Source of the DNA: Paragordius varius
Lineage: Eukaryota > Nematomorpha
Reading direction: 5' to 3'
Length of the DNA stretch: 64,000 nt
Assembly (NCBI GenBank): GCA_964247055.1
Contig: OZ176057.1
Coordinates: 2,914,001-2,978,000 of the forward strand
The position numbers and the translations under genes are program-made. Below are positions 22,301 through 33,959 of this stretch, piece after piece; the stretch's first letter is position 1; every line of letters starts with the position of its first letter. The notes beneath the pieces are model-generated. The model did not search any database. It had not been told where the DNA came from and worked only from the letters and a program-made list of their open reading frames with translations.

Positions 22301-24273
22301 TTTCTATTAAATTATAGGTCAAAAGATGGCGTTTTTCTTATATCACACTTAAAAGATAAAATAAAATTTAATGAAACTATATTAAAATAATTTTTTTTAA
22401 TTATTTACTACCTAAGCTCACTATTAAAATCTTAACATTCTTATTTTAATTAGTAAAATAAACTTTTTTATCAAAATAAAACCAAAAATATTGTTTTTTA
22501 TTTTTTCACATTTTTGTTATCTATAAAAAATTTATACTGTTTTATTTTGGATTCTCACATGATTAGGAATTATTAAAAATATAATTTATGCAAAATAGGA
22601 TATAAAAGTAGTGGAATATCAACCAAAAAATCCTTACAATTTCCTGTAACAAGTCTGTTTTATGACAAATTAATATTTGTAATGGGATTTGTATGGACTG
22701 TTGGTTGATATTCCACTAATTTTCAATCCTATTTTGCATAAATTATATACTTAATAATTCCTAATCATGTGAGAATCCAAAATAAAACACAATAAATTTT
22801 TTATACATTCATAAACCAGATGACAAAAAATGCAAAAATAAAAAACAATATTTTTGGTTTTATTTTGATTTAGAAGTTTATTTTACTGAATAAAATATAA
22901 TTGTTAAGATTTTAATAGTGAATTTAGGTAGTAAATAATTAAAAAAAAATATTTGAATATAGTTGCATTAAATTTATTTTGCCTTTTAGGTATGATAAAA
23001 GAAAAACGCCATCTTTTGATCTGAAATTTTATAGAAATCCTAACTATATAATTCTAGGCTATTTATATATTGAAAATATCTCCTAAAATAATAATAAACC
23101 ATAATATTTCAAATTTTATTATTGTTTTTTGAATTATCCTTAATTTTCACTTTTTGCCCGATTTCGATTTTCTCTCAATATTTCAAAAACTATGTTGTCA
23201 ACAAATAAAAATTTTTTCATTAAAATTTTTTTTGCACACAATGTATATATATATGTACCATAAAAACTTGGTGAAACATCTAATTTCAAGTTTTCTTTAT
23301 CTTCATCACCGACATAATAGTTGGCATCATTATTTTTTCTATAGTTGTTGGGGTAATAACGATGTTTATTGCTATCATAGGCGTTTGAGTCATCAAAAAT
23401 TTCAACGTTTTTGGGATATTTTGAAAAATGACATTTGCAAACTATGCAGCTGTTTTGGTCGCGTTCATAAATTAGTTGTTGTTGTGTTTTACATGTGGGA
23501 CATTGTCGTTCTTTGCATTGGGGTGGTTGGTCAACTAAATAAATTATATTGTGAAAATTGGAATTCGTTCGTACATAGTTAAATCTAAACAATTTTAACA
23601 ATCGATATCTTGTATATTTAGTTATGAAGATTTACGAAAAATCAAATATATATATCTAAAAAAATCATTATCGTTCAATATTAAATATATACTAATGTTA
23701 TTAAAACCGTTTGATTGCTTTTACTGTTTGATGGATTGGATTTCAAAAATCATTTGCAATTTTGTTAGTAGGTTTTTTTCGAAAAAAGGTTTTAAAATAT
23801 TTTTAATTGAAACTAAATTTTATTTACATTGTTAACTTAACAATTTAAATTAAATTTCATTTGTTTGAGGGTAATAAATATTCTGTTTACTTTACAAAGT
23901 TAAGATAAAATTGTATATTAAATGAAACAAATTAAAATCCGTTTCTCTTAGAATTGTTTCCTACATTTTTTGGGACCAATATCAAAAATATTTAAATCGT
24001 GCAGCACTTGATAACTTAATAACAACGGGTTAATATGGAATGTTAAGCACCGTATCGCTCATTTATGACCAAAGTATCGGATAAAAATCAAGTTAAAGTT
24101 ATTAAAATATTCTCAATAAATATTGAAAAGTGTTTTGTAAAAACCGCAATGACATCCCAGGATACATCCCTGATCACTTCGATCATATATGGCATATTGA
24201 CAATCTTGACAAACAACAGGCTCTGGACCTTGTAAAACACACCGAAATAGATTGGTTTTGCTATCACGCTTCA
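19388..24273 (-). CDS. Antistasin-like cysteine-module protein with Asn-rich tail (5' end not found)
   Basis: Predicted minus-strand exons are 24273-24145, 23534-23259 and 19725-19388; both junctions are phase 1. The first exon gives a module CVLQGPEPVVCQDC...GCILGCHC and the second gives CKERQCPTC...NSCIVCKC. This spacing (C-x4/8-C-x2-C, about 14 residues, then C-x2/3-C-x-C) resembles antistasin-type inhibitor domains of secreted serine-protease inhibitors. The rest is polar and Asn/Asp/Lys-rich, ending VVKKNLEYQ and a stop overlapping an AATAAA. Exon 3 opens after tttgtag. No signal peptide exon was identified, so the start lies upstream; the 5' limit of the first exon is also uncertain because the frame is open further. 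One intron contains Helitron H6 and a foldback element. Inhibitor function is inferred from cysteine spacing only. Confidence 0.6.
20095..21514 (-). mobile_element. Helitron copy H6 with tandemly repeated 5' region
   Basis: On the minus strand it begins A|TCTATATATTTATAAAAATGG (21514) and ends with a hairpin of ten pairs (CTCGTGCTGC, loop GTA, GCAGCACGAG), then ATTTACG and TTAG|T (20095). TC start, 3' hairpin and insertion between A and T fit a Helitron. The 5' part occurs three times in tandem (marker ggcattttacggggg near 20182, 20692 and 21160), giving units of roughly 470-510 nt. No protein-coding capacity. Confidence 0.75.
20104..20126. repeat. Perfect hairpin at Helitron 3' end
   Basis: ctcgtgctgc, loop tac, gcagcacgag: ten perfectly paired bases. 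The homologous hairpin at about 9121-9142 has different stem bases but still pairs. Confidence 0.7.
21514..21663 (+). CDS. Short charged open frame abutting the Helitron end
   Basis: ATG at 21514 opens 49 codons: MIPYKPGTPFKSRLKTIYDD, then a stretch rich in Lys, Glu, Asn and Gln that looks helical, and TAA at 21661. An in-frame AG (tatatag) just precedes the ATG, so it could also be an exon. The base composition is less AT-rich than its surroundings. No recognised domain. It may be a pseudogene fragment; weak support. Confidence 0.3.
   Translation: MIPYKPGTPFKSRLKTIYDDLTEAKLKIEDAENRNNWKVQKNLSQISYL
22038..23242. mobile_element. Foldback (palindromic) element, Tc1/mariner-type ends
   Basis: Two long inverted arms (about 22038-22620 and 22720-23242) surround a short centre near 22630-22710. 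Matching pairs include gaaaatcgaaatcgggcaaa with tttgcccgatttcgattttc, and agatggcgtttttctt with its complement. The ends read CACTGTGTGCAAAAAAA and its near-complement and abut TA repeats, as expected of an element inserted at TA. The arms create similar frames (21994-22203 plus, and the end of 23601-23140 minus) that are not host genes. Confidence 0.75.
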
Positions 24274-24317
24274 CTGATTTATCCAAATACACTAATATAT
24301 TGTTTAAGATTTTGATG

Positions 24318-26520
24318 ACGAGTTTTTGTATTTACAGTCATGTAGATTTTAATTTATTAAAGATTTACTTTTTTTCGTTAATTGGGTATTAATATTTGGT
24401 AAAGAATATAAAAACAAGAGCAATATGGTATTACCATATCATATTCTTTAAAAAAAATGAAGGGGAAGGGCGTCGGAAATCTTTGGTAAAAAATGAAAAT
24501 ACACTAACTACTAACACTTCATTTAAATTTGATGGATATTTTTAATGTTAAATTTTGAGAAAATCATAGCAATTTATGTTAACATTTGGAATATTGTTGT
24601 TACGTATTTAGATGCGGAATTTTGTGGGTTTTTATCTTTAATAATTTAATAAATAGTAAAATGGGTATTATATTATTTATGATTAATAATTAAATTCAAT
24701 AATTACTATTTTTCAACATGATAAATACCTGTATTAATCGATATTGGTATTATTTTATATAGTTGTTATTAATAATTAAAATAAAGGTTATATATTTGTT
24801 AAAATTTAAGTAGATTTTGGATTGTTTTTGTTTTTATGTTATTCATTGTCAATTTTTATGTATTGAAATTTAATCAGATAAAATTGCGGTTTTCAAATTT
24901 AGTCAAATTTAATTTTTTTTGTTTTTTATTTAACATTGTTAATTGTAATTAATTACATATTGTAATTACAGGTGAAAATTGTGGTTTTTATTAAATTTAG
25001 TTAAATTGAATTTTTTTTGTTTAGGATTTGCATTGTTAATTGTAATTAATTACTACATATTGAAAATTTAAAAAAAAACAGGTAAAAATGACGGTTTCAA
25101 AATTTTTTTTATTGTTAATTGTAATTAATTACATATTGTGGACATTTTAATAATTACAGGTAAAAATTGCAGTTTTTAATAAATTTAATAAAAATTGAGT
25201 TTTTGTTTTTTAGGATTTGCATTGTTAATTGTAATTAATTTATTTAGTCATTTTAATAAATACAGGTAAAAATTGCGGTTTTTAATAAATTTCATTTTTT
25301 TTTATTTTGTATCATTGTTAATTGTAATTAATTACTCCATATTTTGGACATTTTAATAAATACAGGTGAAAATGGCAGTTTTTCAAATTTAACATTTTTC
25401 GTATCATTGTTATTTGTTATTAATTAATAAATATTTTTGACATTTAAAAAACAGGTAAAAATTGCGGTTTTTAATAAATTAGTAAAATTTTTAATGTTTT
25501 GTTCAACCTCGCTAATTTATTAAGTACTATATATTTTTGATACATTGTACAGGTAAAAATTACTATCATTTGAATAAGTTAGCAAGGAATGAAACATTAA
25601 AAATTTATTAATTTTATTAAAAACCGCAATTTTCGCATGTTTTTATATGTCGAAAATATTTGATAATTAATAACAAATAACAATGATACAAAAAATAAAT
25701 TTGAAATTTGTAAAAAACCGCCATTTTTACCTGTATTTTGTAAAATTTCCAAGTATGTAGTATTTAATTACAAATAACAATGCAAATCCTAAAAAACAAA
25801 AAAAAGTAAATTTGACTAAATTTAAAAACCGCAATTTTTACCTGATTAAAATGTAAACACATAAAAATTAACCATGAAAAACATAAAAACAAAACCAATC
25901 TATAATCTAATTAAATTTTCACAAATATATAACCTGTATTTTAATTACTAATAACAACTATTTAAAATAATAATACCAATTTTGATTAATACAGGTATTT
26001 ATTATGTTGAAAAATAGTAATTATTGAAAATTATGAATCATAAATAATATTAAAATACCCATTTTACTATTTATTAAATTATTAAGAAACCCACAAAATT
26101 CCGCATCTCAATACGTAGCAACAATATTTTAAATGTTAACATAAATTGCTGTAATATTCTCAAAATTTAACATACAAAATATTCATCAAATTAATTATGT
26201 TAATTCTCACGTCAATCCTCTTTCATATGTGTACTGCAAAATAAATTTTTAAAAAAAATCAACATATAAATTTTGCTAAAAGATAAACAAAAATATTACC
26301 ATTCCCCTATAACAATATTTTAAGATTTTCATTTTTTACTAAAGATTTCCGACGCCCTTCCCCCACACTTCTCTTACTTTTTTAAAGAATATGATATGGT
26401 AATACCATATAGCTCTTGTTTTTATATTCTTTGCCAAATATTAATACCCAATTAACGAAAAAAAGTAAATCTTTAACAATATAAAGTCTACATGACTGTA
26501 TAGATAAATTGTTAACTCGT
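24318..26520. repeat. Imperfect palindrome of about 2.2 kb with internal tandem units
   Basis: Outer arms pair across the whole span: tacagtcatgtag (24333) with ctacatgactgta (26488), cgttaattgggtattaatat (24376) with its complement near 26450, and atgcggaattttgtgggttt (24612) with its complement at 26087. The inner left arm (about 24887-25560) has seven or so units of 80-125 nt containing caggtaaaaattgcggtttt and attgttaattgtaattaatt; the right arm has three units in the opposite sense. The centre is near 25545. No reading frame, so a foldback element or an inverted segmental duplication. It begins 45 nt upstream (minus sense) of the antistasin-like exon. Confidence 0.75.
24887..25860. repeat. 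Tandem units within the palindrome
   Basis: Repeated caggtaaaaattgcggtttt...aaattt...ttgtttttt...gcattgttaattgtaattaa cassettes. They run in one direction up to about 25560 and in the other from about 25600 to 25860. Confidence 0.6.
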
Positions 26521-26972
26521 GTAAAATCAATCGATATATTTATTAAAATAATAAATTATTTTGGCCCTTACTGATCCTTTATCAATTATATATTAAAAAA
26601 TTTGCTATCGTTCATTTTGTATTATTTCCATTTTTAGTATTTGTATATAATTGAGAAAGGATCATTAAGATCCAAAATATTTTATTATTTTAATAAATTC
26701 AATTATTTTACACTAGTTATTTACAATTTAACTAATGTATTGATTAAAAATATATGTCGTTTAAATCTTTTTCTGATGTAAAATACAAAATCCAACAATG
26801 TATTAAACAACTATGTTATGGGCTTTCGGCGATGGTGTCAACAAAATAAATTAATAACAATTTTCCAATTTTAACATATAGCCTCAATTATGAAACTTTG
26901 ATTCAATGTAAAAAAATGGAATTTATTTAACCAATGATTTTTAAACTAAAGATATTTTGCATAATTATTTGC

Positions 26973-27011
<39 letters not shown>

Positions 27012-27023
27012 TATGTCCTAATG
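26521..27023. other. Intergenic; possible signal-peptide exon and TA microsatellite
   Basis: ATG at 26934 opens MIFKLKIFCIIIC followed by a phase-1 donor-like gtatata, which resembles the first exons of the secreted genes in this window. No partner exon could be assigned, because transposons follow directly. A (TA)n run spans about 26975-27006. Confidence 0.25.
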
Positions 27024-29331
27024 CAGGGCTTCTTAAACTATGGGTCGCGACCCCATTTGGGGTCGCAGATGATAAAATTAAAATTTAACAAAAAATGTTT
27101 TTTAACTTGTAAAATCTATATATTAATAAAAATGGAAAATGCTGCTTTGTTATCTGTTTCCGGAAAACCGGTAGACCCATTCAAATCCAAAGAAAAAATA
27201 GATTTATTGAATGCCCCGACAATAGCTTCGCTAAATTTTAAATTAGGTTCCCAGTTCGGGCCAATCCGGTGTAAAAAACGGGTTTTTGAAAACAGAGGTC
27301 TACAAATCGTGTCTGAGACAATTTTCCTGAAAACGTGTTGGACCATTCGATTTCGAATATAATTCTTTTTTACTTTTCAATTGCGCCGAACATGATCGGG
27401 TCGTTTTTTAAATTTAGGCCCTCTTTTTACCCGCTCCTCCCGTAAAATGCCACTTTTTTGAAAAAGCTAAGTCCACAAAAATAATTTTTTGAATCTATTT
27501 TTCGCCCAAGGTATGAGACCCTAAAAATGCAATAAAGATTCCAGGTGTTCCCTGTTAAAAGAATGTTTAAGTCGAGCGTATTTTTTATATTGGCTGTTGG
27601 GTAAGGAGATACCCGCTAAAAAGTGCCCCGTCATATAAAAATAGCGTGCTTTTGGGGCTAAATTTCAGAAAACCTATCAGGCCATATTACGTGAAGTTTT
27701 TTAGAATTAGCCGTTAATTAGACCCTTCACGCATTGAAAATGCGCCACTATAGAATGATTTTTCAGTTTCGCAGCAATTTTGCCAAAAAATAATGAAAGC
27801 ATATGGAATCAATGAAAATTCCAGATATTCTCCGTAAAAAGGCAAAAATTTCAATCAAGCGCTTTTTTTGTATCAGCCTCTGGGTAGGGTACCCGCCTAA
27901 AACTGCGCTACCTATATCGAAATTGTGTTGTTTAGGATTTAATTTTCAAAAAACCTATCAGCAATATAAGAATAAGGGTCTAAAATATTACCCGTAAAAA
28001 ATTTTAAGTCTAGCGTTTAATAAATAGCCGTTAATTATGCCCTTTACGCCTATAAAAATGCGTTAGAGAGCTATTATTTAGTTTTGAAGCCATTTTTCCA
28101 AAAACTACTAAGAACATATGGATTCAATTATCTGGTATTTCCTTATAAAAGCAAAAATTTTTATGGAACGTCTTTTATTTTGGCTCCTGGGTAGGGGATT
28201 ACCAAGCTACACGGCCCCACCATATCGATACAGCGTGTTGGAGGCAAATTTTAGAAAACTTATCGGGCCCTATGAGTTCAATAAGGGCTTGAAATATTAC
28301 CCGTAAAAAGGTAAAAATTTGAGTAGAGGGGTTTTATTAAATTACCCTCCATAGAATGACTTTTTGGTTTTGGGGCACCACGAGAGCATATGGAATCAAT
28401 CATGACACCATGTTTTGCCCGTATTAAGGTAAAAAATATAATTAACCGTTTTTTGCTTCGCTTCTGGTTAGAGGCTAACCGCGTAAAACTGCGTCATTTT
28501 CTCGATACAGCATGCCTTTGGAGCCAAATTTCAGAAAAGTCTAATAGGAACATATGCATTCCATGAAATTCTATTTCCCATATGAGGGCAAAAATTTTAA
28601 CCAGCGCTTTTTTATACTCTCCCTGGGTTAAGAGCTATCCGCCGCAAACTGCGCGACTATATAGAAATTGCTTTGTTTTGGAGCTAATTTACAAAAAATT
28701 TATGAAGCCATATGAGTTCATTAAAAGCTTGAAATATTATCCGTAACTAGGTAAAATAAGGCGTTTTTTATCAGCTGTTAATTGGGGCCTTTATGCCCTT
28801 TAATAATGTTGGCAAGTAATTAAACTAAAATATTAGTAAAATAAATATTATACGCCATCATATAAGGATAATTTAGTGTTGAAATATTTTTTCGAATAAC
28901 CATGAGACGATGGTATCAAAGATGATTCTAAATATCTGCCCTACAAAGGCCAGATAGGTCTCTGGGTAGGGGTCTACCGGTTTAAAACTGAAACGCCATA
29001 CAAAAATGGCGTGGTTTTGGAGCTGATTTTCAAAAAAATTAAAAAGCCATACGAGTTCAGTTAAACACATTTGTGGGGAATTCGTAGAATATCATTCTTT
29101 CCTTTAAAAAAGGACCACCGATCATTTTAATATATTGTATTAGTTTACTATAAATCAAAAGATATTATAGAAATTTATAAAAAAATATTTATTTTTGTCA
29201 ATCTCTCACAAACGAAATAATCATGATAAATATTATTAACAAAATTTCTAAGAGATTTCGAATTGTTGGGGTCGTTAAAAAACTTGCTACCATAAATGGG
29301 GTCGGGAATTACAAAAGTTTAAGAAACTCTG
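27024..29331 (+). mobile_element. Non-autonomous hAT element with internal Helitron
   Basis: The left terminus cagggcttcttaaactatgg with gtcgcgaccccatttggggt and the right terminus aaagtttaagaaactctg, preceded by aaatggggtcgggaattac, match the 9427-11014 copy. Flanking 8-mers tcctaatg and ttatattg agree at only five of eight positions, so the target duplication has decayed. Helitron H3 fills the interior. Confidence 0.75.
27115..29140 (+). mobile_element. Helitron copy H3 inside the hAT element
   Basis: It starts A|TCTATATATTAATAAAAATGG and shows the tandem modules (accggtagacccattcaaat, gtatgagaccctaaaaatg, ggtagggtacccgcc, tatggaatcaatgaaaattcc). The 3' CTAG end is deleted; homology fades near 29140. 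Runs such as 27803-27997 and 28118-28306 are chance open frames in the modules. Confidence 0.68.
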
Positions 29332-30206
29332 TTATATTGCATTCATAGGCCGTCTAGTCGGTTGTAAAAATTGAAATTATACAAACAAAATGTAAAAAAA
29401 CATAAAATAATTGTTTTCAAAAAACATAATATTTTTCCATACCGTTTTTTAATAGCACATTCATCCATATACTTGAGAATTGTAAAAAATAAAAGTTTAA
29501 AAAAGTATGGGAGTCGTTTTTTAAAAAATTGCTTTATGTTTTTGTCATTTGTTTGTTTATTATTTTTACTGTATCTCCTTACCCGTTTAAATAAATCCAA
29601 CTATAAAACTATAAAAGATGTTTAAGCGGAATGAAAAACTACTTGGTATAAAATCTATCGAATAACTTTCGCGTATGATCCATAACGAATAAAATGTGAT
29701 GAGGAAAATTATTTTTGAATGATATTGTACATATTTCATATTGCTATTATACAAGGGCTGTTGTGATAATTTGAAATAGTAAAAAAGAATTAATAATATT
29801 CTAAATATGTGTTTATTTAATAATTAAAATGGGAGCCTAAAAATCTCTATAAACTCTAAAAAAGATACGTTTTATTACTATTGATATATCTTCATTGAAA
29901 AATAGACAATCAAAAATAAATCCATTTAATTCCCCGTCTTCAAATGCCTCTTACAATTCAACAATTTTGCTATTTCACCTTATGTATGTACTAAACAACT
30001 AAAAAATCTCGATAAAATTTGTCAAAAAATCTATTAGTATTTTCCTCGTGTGTTTGTACCGAAAAATTTATAAATATAAATTATTTTTTTTTTAATTACC
30101 GAAAATTCAGCGCACATTCTGTTAAAATATTTATTTTTTGCTAGAGATAGAAAGATGTAAAAATTATATTTTAATTATCATAAAAGAGTTAATTGTCAAT
30201 CATACC
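29332..30206. other. No feature recognised
   Basis: A pair of opposite-strand frames at 29343-29625 overlap and look hydrophobic or Lys-rich only because of A and T runs. No splice-supported exon or repeat family could be assigned. Confidence 0.4.
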
Positions 30207-30889
30207 TAGGCTTGTGCATTTGACTGCTTTTTTAAAAAGTCCGGTTAGACCCGGTCAGACCATGGTCATGACCAGAGTCATCACCACTTTTTATTTAAGT
30301 AAATATCATGCGATACTGGATTGTGAAAATAATATTCGTGCGACACTTGCGTTTCACTAATAATGTCAAGTTTTTTCTAAAAAGTTTATATTTTTTTTAA
30401 TATTTATTATTTACAAATATTTTACATCAAATTTAATCAATATTTTGTTTTCCAATTAATTTTACCACATGTATGTGGCCTTTTAAATCTTAAAATACAT
30501 AGCTTTTAATATTGGATATTTAGATTTTATTTAGTTTGTTTTAAACTTTCTTTCATCATTCAACAATTATAAAGTGTTTATTTATTGGTTTACATATATG
30601 GAATAATTGCATATCTTGCAAAGTGCTTGATTGTTTTGTTTTTCGAAATAACTGGAATGCTAATGTTATAATGATGCATATTTAATAATTTTATATTCTT
30701 AAATAAGCATATTTAAATATTTAATTTATATTTTAAAAAAATATATTAAAAAACAATACAATTTTACTATTTATCTTCCAAAAAAATTACCAGCAATTTT
30801 TAAAAAAACAGCTGTTATTTTAAATGGTTATGGTCAAAAATAAAATAGTCACTGACCTGGTCATGACCCGGTCAATCAGCACAATCCTA
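30207..30889. mobile_element. hAT-like non-autonomous element (TAGGCTTGTGC termini)
   Basis: Left taggcttgtgcatttgac and right gtcaatcagcacaatccta are inverted repeats. Subterminal ggtcagaccatggtcatgac pairs with gtcatgacc-type blocks on the right. Flanking 8-mers aatcatac and aataaaac agree at six of eight. No reading frame inside. Confidence 0.55.
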
Positions 30890-31256
30890 AATAAAACTAA
30901 ATTAAATTTTCGTTTATCCGAACCTAGTGAGTTTAAAATTTTTAAAAACTTTATATGGCCTTAATAAATTTAACACAAAGGTATTGCCATCCCGGTTTTA
31001 CTAAAAAATATTTTAAAATGCTTGAAGTATGCTTATTGCGGTATAGATTAAAAAATATCATTGAAAACATTGTACTACATAAATTTAGATATCTATCACC
31101 TTGTATTTAGATAATTTTATACTATATAAACTTCGTCACCAATATGTAAAAAGTGTTTTTATTATATTAAAAAAAGTCTTAAAAAATACACTGATGAAAA
31201 TGCTTTAAAAACATATTTATTTCACCATACATACATATCTGGTGTATTCATAATTA

Positions 31257-33735
31257 CTAGCTGGCCCTGCGCTTCGCTGTGACATAGTCTCACCGAAAAA
31301 TATTCTTAATAATTTGCAATAAATAGAGCTATTGGAGATATAAAAACATATTTAACAAAAATAATGCCCTTAATTATTCTTTTACGGGTTTTTGCATAGG
31401 CTGAATTGTTTACTCGAAATCGACCATATTTACACTGTCCCTTATTAATGTTCATATTCAACCATCATTTCGTTTTACGAAATCAAGGTTAAAATTTCAT
31501 TTTGAAATTGTCATCACACAGCTGGGATCAAGGGATATAAAAAGTAAATCAATTGTGGTCTTTTTAAAGGGAAGAATGATATTAGACAAATTTCCCTGAA
31601 ATGTGTTTAACTGAACTCGTATGGCTTCTTAAATTTTTTTAATAATTAGCTCCAAAACCACGCCATCTATGTATGGCGTCTCAGTTTTAAACCGGTAGAC
31701 CCCTACTCACAGACCTATATGGAAAAAGCTCTGAGTTAATTTGCCTTTATAATTTGGAATTATCTTTGATATCATCGACTCATGGGATATTCGAAAAAAT
31801 ACTTCAACTCGTTATATAATGGCGTATTTTTAGGCCAAAAGGTCCCAAATTAACGGCTAATAAAAAAACGCATGACCTTTTTTTACCTTACGGGTATTCA
31901 AGCTTTTAATGAGCTTATATAGCTTAATAGATTTTCTGTAAATTAGCTTCAAAACAACGCAATTTCTATATAGTGACTCAGTCTTGGTGGGTGGCTCTTT
32001 ACCCAGGGGCAGGTATAAAAAAGCGCTTGGCAAAATTTTTGCCTTTATATGGGGAATATCTGGAATTATCATGGATTCGATATGTTCCTCTTGGAAATAT
32101 TGCTTCAAAACTAAATTGTTCTATGGCGGCGTATTTTTCGTGGCGTAAAACTTTACTTAGCGGTGATTAAAATAACCCCCTATACTAAAATATTTTTTTA
32201 AGGGGTAAAAAATATTTTACGCCCTTTTTGAACTCACATAGTGTCATAGGCTGAAATTTGGCTCCAAAGCCATGCTGTATCGATATGCTGACGGAGTTTT
32301 ACGCGCGTGGTCCCTTAACCAGGGGCCAAACAAAAAACGCGTGATTGAAATGCCTTAATTCAGGTCACATGATTGATTCCATATGCTCTCGTGAGATTTT
32401 CAAAAAATTTCCTCAAATCCAAAAAGTCATTCTATGGTGGCGCATTTTCTGGGCAGGGGCCTAATTAGGGGGTAATTTAATAAAACCGCTCTACTTAAAT
32501 GTTTGCCTTTTTACGCGTAATATTTCAAGCCCTTATTGAACTCATAGGCCTGATAAGTTTACTAAAATTTGACTCCAAAGTCACGCTGTATCGATATGGG
32601 GGCGCAGATATAAGCAGGTAGCCCCCTACCCAGAGACCAATATAATGTTCGATAAAAAATTTTGCCTTTATAGGGGAATACTTATAATCATCATTCATTC
32701 CTTATGTTCTTAATAGTTTTTGGAAGAATGACTTTAAAACTAGATATTAGTATAATGATAACTCATTTTTTAGGGCATAAAGGGCCCAATTAACGGTTAA
32801 ATTAAAAAACCGTTCAACTTAAATTTTTGTCTTTTTACGGGTAAAATTTCAGGCGCTTATTAAACTTATGTGGCCTGATAAGTTTTCTGAAAATTGACTC
32901 CTAAACAACGCCATTTCGATATGGTAACGCAGTTTTAGGCGGTTAGCTCCCTACTAATAGCTGATACAAAAAAGCGCTTCATTAAAATTTTTGCCCTTTT
33001 ACGGAGAATACCTGGAACATGATTGATTCCATATGCTCTCATTAGTTTTTGGAAAAATTGCATCAAAACTATAAAAAATTATTCTATCGTGGCGCATTTT
33101 TTAGGGCATTAAGGGCCTAATTAACGCCTTTTGAAAAACCGGACGGCCTAAATTTTTGCCTTGTTACGGGTAATATTTTAACCACCTATTGATATCATAT
33201 GGCCTGATAGGTTTTCTGAAATTTAGCCCCAAGGCAGATATGACGGGGCAGTTTTTAGCGGGTATCTCCTTACCCAGCAGCCAATATAAAATTGTCTTTT
33301 AACAGGGAAAACCTGGAATCCTTATTGAATTTTAAATGGTCTCATACCTTGGGCGAAATATAGATTCAAAAATTATTTTTATGGACTTTTTTGGAAAAAA
33401 ATGGCATTTTACGGAGGAAGCGGGTAAAAAGAAGGCCTAAATTAAAAAACCGAGCCGACTATGTTCGGCGCAATCGTAAAAAAAGTAAAAAAATCATATT
33501 TGAAATCGAATGGCTTAACACATTTTCGGAACTGTCTCAAGGACACGATTGTGTTTTCAAAAAAACCAGTTTTTTTCACGGGGTAGGCCCGAGGCCTAAT
33601 TCAAAAAAAGACGAAGCTATTGTCGGGGCATTCATTTATTATTATAAATGTTCGACATTTGGATTTGAATGGGTCTACCAGTTTTCCAGAAACAGATCAA
33701 AAAGCCACCATTTTCCATTTTTATAAATATATGGA
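31257..33735 (-). mobile_element. Helitron copy H4, complete and free-standing
   Basis: On the minus strand it runs from A|TCCATATATTTATAAAAATGG (33735) to gcgaagcgcagggccagCTAG|T (31257), inserted between A and T. At about 2.5 kb it is the longest copy and has no hAT flanks. The interior holds the full set of tandem modules. Frames such as 33391-33726 and 32108-31857 lie in module sequence and show no Rep/helicase motifs, so the element is non-autonomous. Confidence 0.78.
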
Positions 33736-33959
33736 TTACCGGTTTAAAGACAAGACATTACACGCAGATTGAACCATACCCCATTTTTTTCGTCTGACAT
33801 TAAACGACAAACACACACAAGATGATTTTATCAAAAATAGTATTTTTATCAATAATTATGTCGAATTTTCTGGATGAGAAAATAAGTTTGCAGCGCATTT
33901 TCATAAGAAAACCGCTATATAAAGTTATCATTTGTTGGTAAAAACATATGCTTACATGG

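Noticed and set aside
24887-25860. Repeat-spacer pattern that could suggest a CRISPR array
   Set aside because: Units vary in length and drift along their whole length, and the genome is eukaryotic.
26934-27362. 142-codon plus frame with an Ile-Tyr run
   Set aside because: Beyond the first 13 codons it is translated TA microsatellite and transposon sequence.
29343-29625. Overlapping 84-85 codon frames on both strands
   Set aside because: Mutual shadows in A/T runs, no splice or domain support.
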